Shown one piece after another: positions 1 to 10,857 of a stretch of DNA of 24,599 bases; the stretch's first letter is position 1; each line of letters begins with the position of its first letter. Origin of the DNA: Gnetum montanum. Its lineage: Eukaryota > Streptophyta > Gnetopsida > Gnetales > Gnetaceae. Position numbers and translations under genes: made by a program. The stretch spans positions 26,959 to 51,557 of the forward strand of contig MNCI01004082.1 of NCBI GenBank assembly GCA_015680685.1, given 5' to 3'. The notes beneath the pieces were generated by a model that was given only the letters and a program-made list of their open reading frames with translations, was not told the origin of the DNA and did not search any database.

Positions 1-2000
1 AATGTCCATTTTAAAATAATCAATATTGCATACTTTTGTATAAATGACCCTATATCTAGTGCATGCTATATAATTAAAACATTACCAAGTTCACCAAGTT
101 TTTAAAAAATGAATATAGTACCTAGCATGAATAACTTGAAGGTTATGTTGTTGCATCACATTATTTAATTGTAAAATAAAATTTGGATTACAAGGTAAGT
201 AGCACATATCATGATGTAAAACCAACAACTATACATCATTAGGAATAACAAAATCAGGCATCTTATTTGCATCAATATCACTAGAAGAAGGCATCACAAA
301 TTTTTGCTCACCAATTAGTAAATCTACTTTATGAGAATAAGAAAAAATTTTAATATTGGTATAAGAATTTGAATGGAATACGAAATTCTGCATAGCGAAA
401 TGATAATTCTGGAGAAATCAAATTTGCACTAATGATGGAGTTTAAACTTATAAAATATGAATACACACACATACACATAGACATAAACATATATATATGT
501 TAATATGATAGTTAGTTCTAATATAAGGTTTAAAGTACATTATAAGATTATAGCTATGATAGTTTTATAAATAAGTATTATAATCATATGGTTAACATTG
601 CTTATGCATCCTTTTAAAGGCTTGCATTTAAAACTGGAATAATTCACAATGTAAAACACCTTTTAAAAATCATTTGATGCTTTGTTGTGAGCCACTACGG
701 GTTACACCTACTTGTAGCCCCTTCTTGGCTACAACCTACTATGGGTCACAACTATCTGCAATCCCAGAAAGTTGAAAACCTTGAATGCAACTCATTCTCA
801 GTGTGGCGCACTACAAGTCACAAATGCCATGTAGTGAGCTTAAAACTTCATTTTTCAAAGAACCTATGGTTCTTTGTGCAACTTTGGGTGTGCTACAATC
901 TCTTGGATGGACCATAACCTCCTACAAATCACACTATCCTTGTAATACTAAATCTACATAAGAAATTTACAAAAAGTTAACTTTGAACTAACTATGAGCC
1001 ACCATGAATCACACCCAACTCATTGCAACTATGAGCCACACTTAGCTATAGTTGTTTGCTTAACTCAAGAAACTATCGCAAAAAACATTGAAACGACCAA
1101 AACTCCCACAATTGACTTCCTATGACCCCTACAATATAAAGATATCAGAAAATTACAATTTGGAAATGGAAAGTGTCCCTACACTACTTTTTCACCATTT
1201 TGGTAAGAGATTACATTACTATAATGCCTTCTTGTATTTGGCTACCGTTGACGATAAAGTTGAACCCATTGCTACTTTTCTTGTTTGTTCACATTTTTGT
1301 AATAGTTCCTATCATGTAAAAAATGAGGAAGAATATATATCTAATAGGTTAACAATATCTTGTTGCAAAACTTTTCTTAAAATCTACATTAATTTTGGAA
1401 ATGAAATGAGAGTAAAAAGAGATACCACATCAAAGCTTAAAGTTTATTAGGCCACCTTCCTTATTGGCTTTTGGTTGTATTAAATAAACATGAAAATTCT
1501 AAGTATTCCTGGTGCAACAATTGGTGTTTCTAACTAATCGTTGTAGATGCTCCACTTCTTAGTATTTTACTAAAGCATATGTTAGACAGACAAAATCCAC
1601 AATGTGTTTCAATGGAGTATCTCTTTTGGCTTGCCTTGGGCAAGCCGCAAATCTTCGGTGGAATACATGTGGCATTGAGGGCTTCGGTGTTCCTTTTAAG
1701 TTTGAGATTTACCTTTCTGCTTTGACCTTATTGAATTCAGTCTGGTTGGAGCCTCTGGAAAAGAGGTTTTCTGAGCCAGAACGAGCATTGCGTCTCCTAG
1801 TAATTTTTCAGCGATCAAATTTTTTTTTTTAAGTAAAGATTCCTGGCACAGAGAAGAAAAATTAAATTTATTTGAAGTGTTATTTCAAATCGTGGTTTGT
1901 AAGTTCATTTCTCAGTTACCTGATATACTTTAAATTTTCCTTAGCAACTGCAAGGCTCACCAAATGGTGGATTTCTTCCCAGCAAAGTGACGTCCCTACA
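1..2000. other. AT-rich upstream flank, no supported gene
   Basis: Low-complexity, AT-rich plant intergenic DNA. The open frames are short, lack recognisable motifs and show no splice-consistent extension. The longest, 1088-1450 on the plus strand (120 codons), resembles no family I know. A short minus-strand frame at 229-393 reads somewhat like protein and could be a decayed coding scrap, but cannot be assigned. No LTR or terminal inverted repeat was recognised. Confidence 0.6.
680..1060. repeat. Degenerate dispersed motif around TATGAGCCAC
   Basis: Variants of CTATGAGCCAC recur about five times: TGAGCCAC at 688, a TATGGGTCAC variant near 740, CTATGAGCCAC at 992 and at 1029, and weaker forms between them. 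Spacing is irregular, so this is not a clean satellite. It may be the remnant of a diverged tandem repeat. Confidence 0.3.
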
Positions 2001-2021
2001 ATGCAAGCCCCTCCATAATTT

Positions 2022-2038
2022 TTAACAGTAACTGTTAA
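2022..2038. promoter_or_regulatory. Perfect 8-bp inverted repeat upstream of laccase
   Basis: TTAACAGT and ACTGTTAA face each other around a single A. Each arm contains the generic plant MYB core YAACTG/CAGTTR. The site lies about 520 bp upstream of the TATA box. A role as a MYB site is inference from the motif only. Confidence 0.35.
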
Positions 2039-2308
2039 CAGTAGAAGATCTAGAATGTGGCATTACATCAGTCAAAGCTAAGCAGACCTAAAAATCACAT
2101 AAAAAATGCCCAATATCCATGCAGCCAACCGAGAACCCAAATCCGTATACAGAAAGGAAAAAAGAGCAACGTGACAGCGTCATCTCGCCAACCCGAATGG
2201 CTATTATTGACATGAACATCGTTGATAAGTATACGTTACAAGCATAAATATATAAATATAAGGATTTATGGACCCCATTGGAGGTTTCTTTGGTTTTTTC
2301 CTACCCTC

Positions 2309-2315
2309 ACCAACT
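2309..2315 (+). promoter_or_regulatory. Secondary-wall MYB-type motif ACCAACT
   Basis: Matches the SMRE-type consensus ACC(A/T)A(A/C)(T/C), bound by secondary-wall MYB regulators in plants. It sits in a pyrimidine-rich stretch with further ACC-rich sequence, 246 bp upstream of the TATA box. A short motif like this also occurs by chance; the support is its position before a laccase. Confidence 0.4.
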
Positions 2316-2489
2316 CACTCAGTCTACCAGCAAGCAACCTCATCCTCATCTGCTGTTTGTGTAGACTGCAGACACATGAAGCAAAGAATGGTACAACTGA
2401 TTCGCTGAATCGCTGGTATGTTCCCGTGACATTGCAACGACTCAGACCCACCCCTGTATGTTTTCTTTCAACAACAGGCTCTTACCTTC

Positions 2490-2496
2490 ACCAACC
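2490..2496 (+). promoter_or_regulatory. AC element (AC-II, ACCAACC)
   Basis: An exact ACCAACC, the AC-II/PAL-box motif of lignin-pathway promoters, bound by R2R3-MYB factors. It lies 65 bp upstream of the TATA box, a usual place for a functional AC element. It suggests xylem or secondary-wall expression of the laccase. Motif match is seen; function is inferred. Confidence 0.55.
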
Positions 2497-2560
2497 ATTT
2501 CTGAATAAGTCCGTCAGGCGTTTCTCTCGGTAACGAATTGAGAGTGGCCCTTGACCCTTC

Positions 2561-2568
2561 TATAAATA
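2561..2568 (+). promoter_or_regulatory. TATA box of laccase gene
   Basis: TATAAATA follows a CCCTTC pyrimidine run. Transcription would be expected to start near 2590-2600, giving a leader of about 70-80 nt before the ATG at 2670. This also argues against the in-frame ATG at 2574, which is only about 13 bp from the box. Confidence 0.7.
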
Positions 2569-2669
2569 TAAATATGGATCAGTATAGTTTACACAGAACA
2601 CAGATAGAAGTAATTTTCAAGTGGGTATCCGGTGAAATCTTTAGTTATCGGCGCACAGTGAGAAGGACG

Positions 2670-5043
2670 ATGACTGCGTCTATCATTGGATATTTTGTTT
2701 TGTTTCTGCTGCAGTGCATTGTTGTCCACGCAGAGATCAGACATTACAGCTTCAATGTCTGTGTTTTCGAATTAAGGATTTTAATTTGGCATTTTGCATG
2801 GCATGGAATTTCGTCTTCATATCGTAGCTTTGGAGAATTTTAATGTTTGTTTTATGTGTTGCAGATTCAAACGAAAAATGTGACGAGAATATGTCATACC
2901 AAGGAAATCGTGACGGTGAACGGGCAATATCCGGGTCCGACAATCTATGCCAGAGAAGGTGACACAGTGCTGGTGAAAGTAACTAACCATGTCAAGTACA
3001 ATGTTTCCATTCACTGGTAAACTTTGCTTTTAATTTGCATGATTTTGGCTTTTTACTTGTGTTTGTTTTGCATTCTGAATGATAAATATTGTCTGGTTTT
3101 CCCTTCTTTTCTATTGTCTTGTTTGAAGAGACGGAATTTCACACATTGAAGTAAGAAACAAGTGCATGGTTTTCTGTATTTAATAGGCATGGAATCCGGC
3201 AACTGCGCACAGGATGGTCAGACGGACCTGCATACATAACACAATGCCCAATTCAAAGAGGGCAATCATTTACTTACAACTTCACCATCACTGGACAGAG
3301 GGGAACTCTGTTTTGGCACGCCCATATTCTGTGGCTCAGAGCCACTGTCCATGGAGCCATCGTCATTCTTCCCCCTCCTCATGTTCACTACCCCTTCAAA
3401 CCCAAACCCCACAAAGAATTCACCCTCATTCTCGGTATTTCAATAACTTGCTAAATTTCATCAGAATTTTGCCTGTTTCTATCTCCTTATGATTCACCAG
3501 CATAATAACGGTGATGACGATATTATTTGCTTGCACTTGCTAGGTGAATGGTGGAACGCAGACATTGAAGAACTTGTGAAGAATGCAACAAAAAAAGGTG
3601 TGGGACCAAATGTTTCAGACGCTCACACTATCAACGGCAAGCCCGGCCAACTCTTCGCCTGCCCAGTGAAAGGTGACTTTTCTACTTGTACATTCTGTCT
3701 ATTGATCGATTGGAATATTGAATAGCGAATAAAGATGGAGAAGAAAACAATCAGCATCATCAGCTCTTGGCCTTGAATTGAATTCTAGTTGTATTTCAAT
3801 TTTGCTTGTTTCCACTGTTATAATTCGATTACTCTATGATGCCGTTTATGGGGTTATAGATATATTTTATTTGTTTCATATGGCATATTTCCATGAAGTG
3901 TTTATAGATCTCGGCTTCAGCCATTCGTTTATGTATACAATTTAAATAAATTATTTTCGTTTTGCTGCAGACACATTCGTGATGAGGGTGCAGCGAGGCA
4001 GAAACTACCTTCTCAGAATCATCAATGCAGCGCTAAACGACGAGCTCTTCTTCACAGTGGCAGGCCACACTCTGAAAGTTGTAGAAATTGACGCAGTCTA
4101 CACCAAGCCCTTTGATACAAACGCAATAATCATAGCCCCAGGCCAAACCACAAACGTAATTCTTCACACGAACAAGCGCTCGGGAGGTTCCTTCTTCATG
4201 GCAGCCAGGTCCTTCATGGACGCAGCCATCGCCATTGACAGAAAAACTGCAACAGCAATCCTGCAATACAAAACCCAAAAAAGCCTCCCCACAACCACAA
4301 CACCCAAATCGCCATTGCTGGTGAAGCTTCCAGCCGTCAACGATTCCGGCTTCGTGCAGGCCTTTTCAAGCCGCCTGAGAAGCCTCAATTCAGCGCAGTA
4401 CCCAGCCAAGGTACCGCAGAAAATCGAGCGGCACTTGTTTTTCACGGTGGGATTAGCCCTGGAACCTTGCACGAGCTGCCCGCAAGGCGCGCGAGCATCG
4501 GCAGCGGTGAACAATATAAGCTTCCAAATGCCGACCATGTCGCTGTTGCAGGCGCATTTCTTCAATATTTCCGGCGTCTTCACCACCGATTTTCCCGACA
4601 ATCCTCCCCAGAAATTCAATTTCACGGGCAGCCCTCCGCAGGGGCTGATGGCAGCCAAGGGAACGAGGCTCACCAGACTTTCATTCAATTCCACGGTGGA
4701 GCTTGTTCTGCAGGACACCAGCATTCTGAGCGTGGACAGCCATCCCATCCATCTTCATGGATTCAATTTCTTTGTGGTGGGCTCTGGAGTGGGTAATTTT
4801 GATGCCAACAGAGATCCCCAAAAGTTTAATTTGGTTGATCCACCAGAACGGAATACTGTGAGCGTTCCTACTGGAGGATGGAGTGCGATTCGGTTCAGGG
4901 CAGATAATCCTGGAGTTTGGTTCATGCATTGCCATCTTGAGCTGCATACGACTTGGGGTCTGAAGATGGCGTTTTTGGTGGAAAATGGCCCCCGACCACA
5001 GGATTCTCTTCTACCTCCTCCCCATGATCTTCCCAAATGCTAG
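2670..5043 (+). CDS. LAC: Laccase (secreted multicopper oxidase), five exons
   Basis: Exons 2670-2756, 2865-3016, 3187-3434, 3544-3672 and 3971-5043 join to 1689 nt, 562 residues plus TAG. All four introns (108, 170, 109 and 298 bp) are GT-AG. The start gives a hydrophobic signal peptide (about residues 1-21, cleavage near VHA/E). Cupredoxin domains follow, with copper ligands H79-W-H81-G, H124-A-H126, H463-P-I-H-L-H468 and H525-C526-H527 with H531; the axial position, ten residues after the Cys, is Leu536, as in high-potential laccases. The C-terminus DLPKC is typical of plant laccases, and NxS/T sites are numerous. Plant laccases oxidise monolignols and other phenolics in the apoplast, using O2. 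Length matches the family and nothing is broken. The last ~1.07 kb is one exon. The lignin role is inferred from family and promoter; which paralogue this is cannot be decided here. Confidence 0.96.
4020..4040 (+). promoter_or_regulatory. Candidate miR397 target site in laccase exon 5
   Basis: The stretch encoding INAALND lies where plant laccase mRNAs are usually cut by miR397. Against the Arabidopsis miR397a complement recalled from memory, I count 16 of 21 identical positions: three mismatches and two G:U wobbles, with mismatches at miRNA positions 3, 6 and 12. The pairing is weak for the Arabidopsis sequence. A lineage-specific miR397 might fit better. Confidence 0.4.
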
Positions 5044-6030
5044 GTTTAGCTTTAGGTTTGGCGTTGTGGTTCTCAAATTCTTTGGGATTCTTGACGTGCC
5101 ACGCGGGACTTTTCTCGTTCTCATTGTTTCATTCTTTCCTTGCTTTTAAATCCCATGAAAGGATACGTGGAGTCCAAAAGATTGCTTTTGGTTTGAGATG
5201 AAATTTCAAACAAAGTAGTCTTTTCCTATATTGTTGTTGCAATCATGCGGTTTGTCGTCTCCAAGTTGAGGGACAATGGGGAATATGAGTACGTTTAAAC
5301 AAGCAACAATTAGAGCATATGAGTTAAAAGGAGCTACTCATCTCAAAAATAAAATGTTTCTTTAAAGTCGTGGAGGGACACTAAAGAAAGGTGAGAATGC
5401 AGCAAAACATAAAAGGTATAACTTCTTTTTATCTTTTTAACTGAATTTTAAATACCTTTAAAAAATCAAACCTTGTCTTCAAAAGTGTTCTCTTAGGTTT
5501 TTACTTTACTAAAGGCTTCTTATAAATAAAAAGGATAAAAAAAGATTTACACATATAGCACTACAACTAAAGCATGAGCTAAAGAATGATGTTACATTGA
5601 GTAAATAAAGGGAGAACATTAACTCAAGAATCTTTGTGATAAACTACATTACATCGAAATTCCCAACTACCATAAAGAACAAGGAGATGAAAGAGACTAA
5701 GCATGTAGCAAAGATCCTTGAAGTCAGGAAGCATCATCAATGAAACAAAATTTCCTCCAACCTTGGCTCAACATCATGTAACTATGAGCTACACTAAGAC
5801 CAAGAACTTTGAGTAAGTGAATAAGTAAAAACATAGTGGATGAATGAGTCTTCAATGTTGCAAAAAGAATATCTAGGATCATGAACACTCAAATGAGAGA
5901 GGCAAATACCAATAAGTAAATATTAAATAAAATACCCTAAAAAACACTTAAGGTTTAGAGTGGAAGCATTCCATATCTTTTAAATTTTATACTTGCATAA
6001 TTACACATTATAGTTAACATTCCATACATA
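5044..6030 (+). other. Laccase 3' flank
   Basis: AT-rich DNA with no supported gene. The first good AATAAA is at 5348-5353, about 305 bp after the stop codon, a plausible but unproven polyadenylation signal. The rest, to about 6030, is low-complexity intergenic sequence in which no LTR or coding remnant was recognised. Confidence 0.4.
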
Positions 6031-6169
6031 ATTGAATCTTAGTTAAATACTAATATTAGCATTAATAATCGTATGATAAGCTTAGACTAGAATGAAAAAA
6101 TTGAGTCTTAGTTAAATACTAATATTAGAATTAATAATCATATGATAAGATTAGACTAGAATGAAAAAA
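6031..6169. repeat. Tandem duplication of a 69-70 bp unit
   Basis: Two adjacent copies (6031-6099 and 6100-6169), each beginning ATTGA(A/G)TCTTAGTTAAATAC and ending in an A run. They differ at only a few positions, so the duplication is younger than the neighbouring retrotransposon decay. A third copy starts (ATTGAATGG) but stops at once. Confidence 0.85.
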
Positions 6170-6474
6170 ATTGAATGGCCAATAATCTATAAAAAATCAA
6201 GAAGGTTATTATTAGAATCCTGAATAGTTAAATATTTCTCTAGATTTTGCAAAAACATCAAAAGAGTAGACTTCTTAGCAACAATAACATTGTATAGAAT
6301 TTGATACTCAAACTAAGTAATCCATTTATTATACATGCAAAGAGATGAAAAAGATCTAATGCCAAGTTTACATAATGAGACTTGATATGTCAAGTAGCTA
6401 AGTTGTGGGGACATAATGAAGCATCATTTTTTCAAGTGTATCATTTTGTTGACATATCATATAAGTTATATCGT

Positions 6475-7334
6475 TGATGAGCAGTGGAGTATCCACCACC
6501 CAACCATACAAGATACAAGTGTTCACACACGATGCCAATTGAATTTTGTAGACAAGGCACTGTGATTATGCGAGTAACTAGTTAGAGTTCATGATCATTG
6601 TCTTCCCACATGAGTTAGTAAAGACAATGCGTATGGTTTAACTCACAATGAGGTATATGATAGATGATGCTTTATTGGCCATAGTGCTCCTAGCTAACAT
6701 GAAGTAAATGTAGTAGTTTCTAAATCTAAGTGCTAGTAAACAAATCTAATCTAGCCTATGCAATAAGCATCCAATCTTGACCTTCCGTTCACACCTTGGA
6801 CTTCATGTAACTACTAATAGAATTACCAAGTACCACACTACTAGGTGTACCAAGTGATAGTACTACTGGGTTACTAAGTAGCTACACTTAAGTGCTCAAG
6901 ATCAGTCATACCTATTCTGCTTAAACATAGTAATTATAAAATGCATTAAAAATAAATCATTAACTAATGAATACAATAAACATTAAGCTAAGTGAAAACA
7001 ATAAAGGCTAAGTGATTTTGCAATGATGTAGAGTAATCTCAATCTTCATTTTTGGGCATGCAATGTGTCCAAGTACATCACACTCAAATAAAGACTCTGT
7101 TCAATTACAAGACATCACACTACAAGCATACACTACTAAGTGCTAAGTAGTAAAATCAAGTAAACAAACTGATAGAGTTTAGCTACTATGGGATGATTTC
7201 CTTCCTTGGATAGTGCACCTAAGTGTTGTATTTGTAGACCTTACATGCGTCAATGATATCAGATATCCGACATCATATCATGGGCTCTAATATCAAATGT
7301 TCAATCTTGTAGCCTAAAAAACCATGATTTATCA
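6475..7334 (-). repeat. 3' LTR of element A (860 bp)
   Basis: Begins TGATGAG and ends ATCA on the plus strand, the same termini as the LTRs of B and D. It aligns along its length with D's LTR (shared blocks at 6473-6660, the 'TTGGACTTCATG' region and the 'ACTACTGGGTTACTAAGTAG' region) and more weakly with B's. A polypurine tract follows on its right, so this is the 3' LTR of a minus-strand element. Confidence 0.88.
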
Positions 7335-7350
7335 TACCCCCATGACTAAC
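7335..7350 (-). other. Polypurine tract of element A
   Basis: The minus strand reads GTTAGTCATGGGGGTA directly before the 3' LTR (TGAT...). B (9886) and D (22641) have related sequences at the same place. This is the plus-strand primer site expected of an LTR retrotransposon. Confidence 0.75.
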
Positions 7351-7540
7351 TAAAAACTCACCCTCAAGTTTAAAAAAATGAGCATAGAGTTCCTTTCAAA
7401 ATTGGGAGGTAGATTAATACGACACTAACTACTATATACATGACTCATAAATGTCACCGTGGAGTTACAAAAATGACACATTTCATGATATGACATCTTT
7501 ACAAAACAAAGAACAAAATCTAGCAAAGTTTGATGCAGTC

Positions 7541-9016
7541 TTAAGTTGTTCCAGCTGGTGGTGGCTCTTCCATTGGTTGCTTTCCCTTATCAATAGGCTT
7601 CTGAGATTTATACCAATTTAGAAGCACTTGAAGTTTTTCTTCTTCTATTTTGGAATTATGCATTGTCCATGCTAATGAACCAATGTTTGATGGAGTTGGC
7701 ATGTCCCATGGGCATGGCAGCTATGAAAACATTTGGTTTGCTTTGACATACTAGGCTAGGAATTGCCTTCTTTCTTCCTCAAATGCTCTTGCCTTTTCTC
7801 TTAATTCATGATAGTCTGATAGTCTTCTGGCTAGGTTTGACGCTACATCTTTTTGCCCATTATAGCTAGCCTTCATTGCTTCTAGTTCTAAGTTTGCTAC
7901 TTGGAGTTTTTGCAAAGCATCTTTTCAGTTCGCAAACTCTCTCTCATATAAGACATAGGTGGTTACTACTTACTGTTCTAGCTTGTTTTTTGGCCTACCT
8001 ACTATTAACATGGCTAAATTAGCATAATAGAGGCTTGCTAACACCATGTATTCTTTCAAGTTTTCTATCTGCAAGTCTTTATTTTTTACTTCCTCTTGAT
8101 AAGTATGGGCCATGTTGTCCAAGATGGATTGCCAATTAGGATTTTGTGCTGCAATAGAACTAATTTTTGCCTTTTCTATCTAGATCTCTTTCTCATTTAT
8201 CTACTTGTACATGCCCACTTGGTCTTAGAAGTGTTCTTTGAGCCTCTTATGCTTCTTTACTACATTCTACCATATGCTGATTTCAATTTTTGATTTCTAT
8301 CTAATAACACATATTTCTTCAATAGAGAGGATCATGTTTTCTCTCATGAGGTGGCTCATATCCTAGTTGATCTTCATCATTTTCTCTCTCAACTAATGGA
8401 TACTTTCTTCTAGAATGTTTTTCTACTTTTCTACTGTGGTCAACCTCATGTTATTAGTAGCAAGTTCTTTGTTTTCATCATGTACAATGGTAAGTGCCTT
8501 CACATGTGCATACATCTATGCTTTAGCTATAGAGGCATTCCATATCACTTTCTCCTTCTCATCTACAAATTGTTTGTTCTACTCAATTAATTTGTTGATC
8601 TACTCTATTTTGAATTGCTTAATCTGGTCAGGTGCAACAAAATGTGTGGGATCTCTCCTTTCAGCTCTTAGGGTTGTGAGCTCTTCTTGTAGTTTCAAAA
8701 TCTCTATTTCTACATTCTCTACCCTTATTTTTGTCATGACCAATTTTCCTTTAGTATTGATCAATTCTAATTGCACTGTAATGACATCAATCAGAATGTT
8801 GAGTACTATTGTCATTACTTGCCCTATATACAATAGTCAATCAAGTGCATCTTCATGATCTACAAGATTCATTGAGGTTCTAGCTAGCACCTGTGCATCT
8901 CTAGTTCTAGTAAGTTCTATCAGTGGTACAACCATACATTGAATGACTCTTTGATGTGATCAATGATCACCTCTACTACTCCGGTTGCATCTTGGTGTTG
9001 CATTACCACTATTGTG
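7541..9016 (-). pseudogene. Element A ORF2, C-terminal half: coiled-coil protein of unknown function
   Basis: From about 8869 to the TAA at 7541 a single frame of some 440 codons reads as protein without any indel. It is charged and heptad-like, rich in Lys, Glu, Gln and Leu (for example LKLQEELTTLRAER near 8660 and EKARAFEEERRQF near 7780), and ends KGKQPMEEPPPAGTT. I count 16 internal stops, about 12 of them TAG, usually where Gln would suit the coiled coil. One frameshift lies near 8950. The 3' end is about 200 bp before the LTR. Element D ends its ORF2 with nearly the same peptide, which argues for a real gene rather than a chance frame. The rest of the gene is at 17310-18559, displaced by insertion of B. 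The antisense frame 8415-8858 is a shadow. I do not recognise the protein. Confidence 0.75.
9012..9016. repeat. Left target-site duplication of element B (TTGTG)
   Basis: TTGTG directly abuts the TGATG end of B's left LTR and recurs at 17310-17314 directly after its right LTR. Five base pairs is the usual size for Ty3/gypsy-type integration. Confidence 0.92.
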
Positions 9017-9885
9017 TGATGAGCAATGAGGTACCCCTATGCCCAACCATACAAATCACAAGTGTTCATGCATGATTCGGTCAAATTCTGTGGATGGGAC
9101 TAGTTGTGGCATCTAGATCGCTATGCCTTGATCGTAGTTCATTGTCTTCCCACTTAGACTAGTAGTAGCTTTATCACATATGATCTAGTCTAGAGTGAGG
9201 CATATGATTTTTATTACTTCATATTTTATTATTCTATGATTAATAATAGGTTGAAACTTAATTTATAATCAATTTAGCTAATCTAATTGCTAATTAATAA
9301 TCAACTATCCTAACATAAGTATCTAATCCCACTTCTCGTGCATATCTTGAACACATATAACGCTGCTAGGTTACCAAACATTAAGTGTTGTTGGGATTAC
9401 CAAGAGTCATACGCATGCTTGAAGTGATCGTACTTATGTGCTTAATTAATTAACATGCATGGAAATGTAAATATTAACTAAGTACATGAAAAGTAAATTG
9501 CATGGCAAGTAAATCTAATCTAAGTCAAAGTGCTACAATGAATAAGAATCAATCTCGATCTTATTGCCATTCATGGAATATGTCTAGGTACATTGCTAGT
9601 CGAATAAGACTTCGTACAACTGACTTAGATCCAATCTATTGGCACTCATTTACTATTCTCTAAGATTATGAAATAAAACTACAAGAATTCGGCTACTATA
9701 TTAACAAAACTATGAAAAATTAATCAAAACTAAAGCCCATGCACTACATTTATAGGCCAGCATATATACCCTGATGTTGGATACCTGACGTCGCATCAAG
9801 ACCTCAATGTCGCGTACCCAATGTTAGAGTAAACAAAAAACAACAATTCATCATATGTCAAGGCTAGGCAAATCATGACTCATCA
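9017..9885 (-). repeat. 3' LTR of element B (869 bp)
   Basis: TGATGAGC...CTCATCA, a near-direct repeat of 16440-17309. The best conserved block is 9365-9500 against 16793-16930, with only a few differences. On the minus strand a TATA-like CCTATAAATG (plus-strand CATTTATAGG near 9747) marks the likely promoter region, where B's right LTR has CCTATAAATA. Confidence 0.92.
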
Positions 9886-9903
9886 TACCTCCACAATTGA
9901 ATG
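9886..9903 (-). other. Polypurine tract of element B (decayed)
   Basis: The minus strand reads CAATTGTGGAGGTA next to the 3' LTR. D has CAATCGTGGGGGTA at the same place, so one G of the run in B has become A. Confidence 0.65.
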
Positions 9904-10857
9904 AAAATTTGTCCTCAAGTTAAACAAAATAAGGAACAAGTTCCTTATAAAATATTGGGAAGGTATGGGATTATTAAGTTATATGAAAACTATTGACTAA
10001 CTTTGAGTGCCACATTATAGAATTTTATTCAAGTGGATGCATACAAAATGACAAAGTGACAAAAAGACTAGATAGACATTTAAGATTACAAAATTTGTAG
10101 AGGTCCTTATAAATCCACTGAAGATGATTCTTCTTGTTGTCACTAGCAATGGTAAACTTTTAACCTTAATTGTTATGTCAATGATTCTATGGTTATGGAG
10201 AACATTCTTGAACGGTGGGCTAAAATTTCTGCTCATTATCCCATGGATCTAGCAACATGCGAAGCTTGAGCTGCTATCTTGTATGTGCTATGATGTGTCC
10301 ATGGTCATATCCTCTATTTTCCCTCTTTTGGCTTTGTTTTTGTGCCTAGCAAAATACCTTTTTCCTTAGATGTTTCCTTTATCATCACTTGCAATCACCA
10401 AAGGATCAACATTGGCTACGGTAAATTTTTTTAATAGTTAAACCTTATCAAATCTTTTAGTTTTCATTTAAGCACAAGGTGATTACAGCATGCTCTATCC
10501 AAGGCTATGAGGTAACTACAATCATTAAGTTGTTCACATTATTTTGATCAATTACTATTAGTTACCATGATGTTCGAAGACAGGATGTTAGAAAAATTTC
10601 AAAAATTTTAAAACAAGCATTCCTATCCCCCATGACTAATAAGCATAACTTTGAAAGCACATAGGTTTTTTAATAATTGAAACCAAAGGTCTAATTCAGA
10701 AGATGGCCAAGGAATATTAATGGATATGGAAATAGAAAAGTAGGAAAAATTAATGAAACAAATGATAAGTAGTCGCAAAATCATGCATAAATTGAGAGAA
10801 ACCATCATTGATGTTCTGAAAAACATGAAGGTTAGTTCAAAGCCAAGATCAACAAAA
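9904..10857 (-). other. Element B 3' interior, no ORF2
   Basis: About 950 bp between the polypurine tract and the conserved spacer block. The first ~130 bp align with A and D next to their LTRs, but ORF2, which fills this place in both, is missing. An internal polypurine-like motif is at 10627-10639. The short minus-strand frames here show no motif and no match to ORF2. Confidence 0.5.
10627..10639 (-). other. Internal polypurine-like motif (B)
   Basis: The minus strand reads TTAGTCATGGGGG, the same 13 bases that form the core of element A's 3' polypurine tract at 7337-7349. It sits inside the element, about 740 bp from the LTR. Related copies are at 18929-18943 in A and 23895-23913 in D. 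Confidence 0.5.

Noticed and set aside
1088-1450. Plus-strand 120-codon frame
   Set aside because: No recognisable motif, no flanking exons and AT-rich context; a frame of this length is within chance for a window this size.
2574-2669. Upstream in-frame ATG for the laccase
   Set aside because: Only ~13 bp from the TATA box and it would put a polar stretch before the signal peptide; ATG 2670 gives a normal secretory start.
4033-5036. Four minus-strand open frames (up to 194 codons) opposite laccase exon 5
   Set aside because: They are antisense shadows of a GC-richer exon; no motif, and the plus strand is an obvious laccase.
8415-8858. Plus-strand 147-codon frame rich in hydrophobic residues, like a membrane protein
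   Set aside because: It is the reverse complement of the charged ORF2 coiled coil; conservation between elements is in the minus-strand frame.
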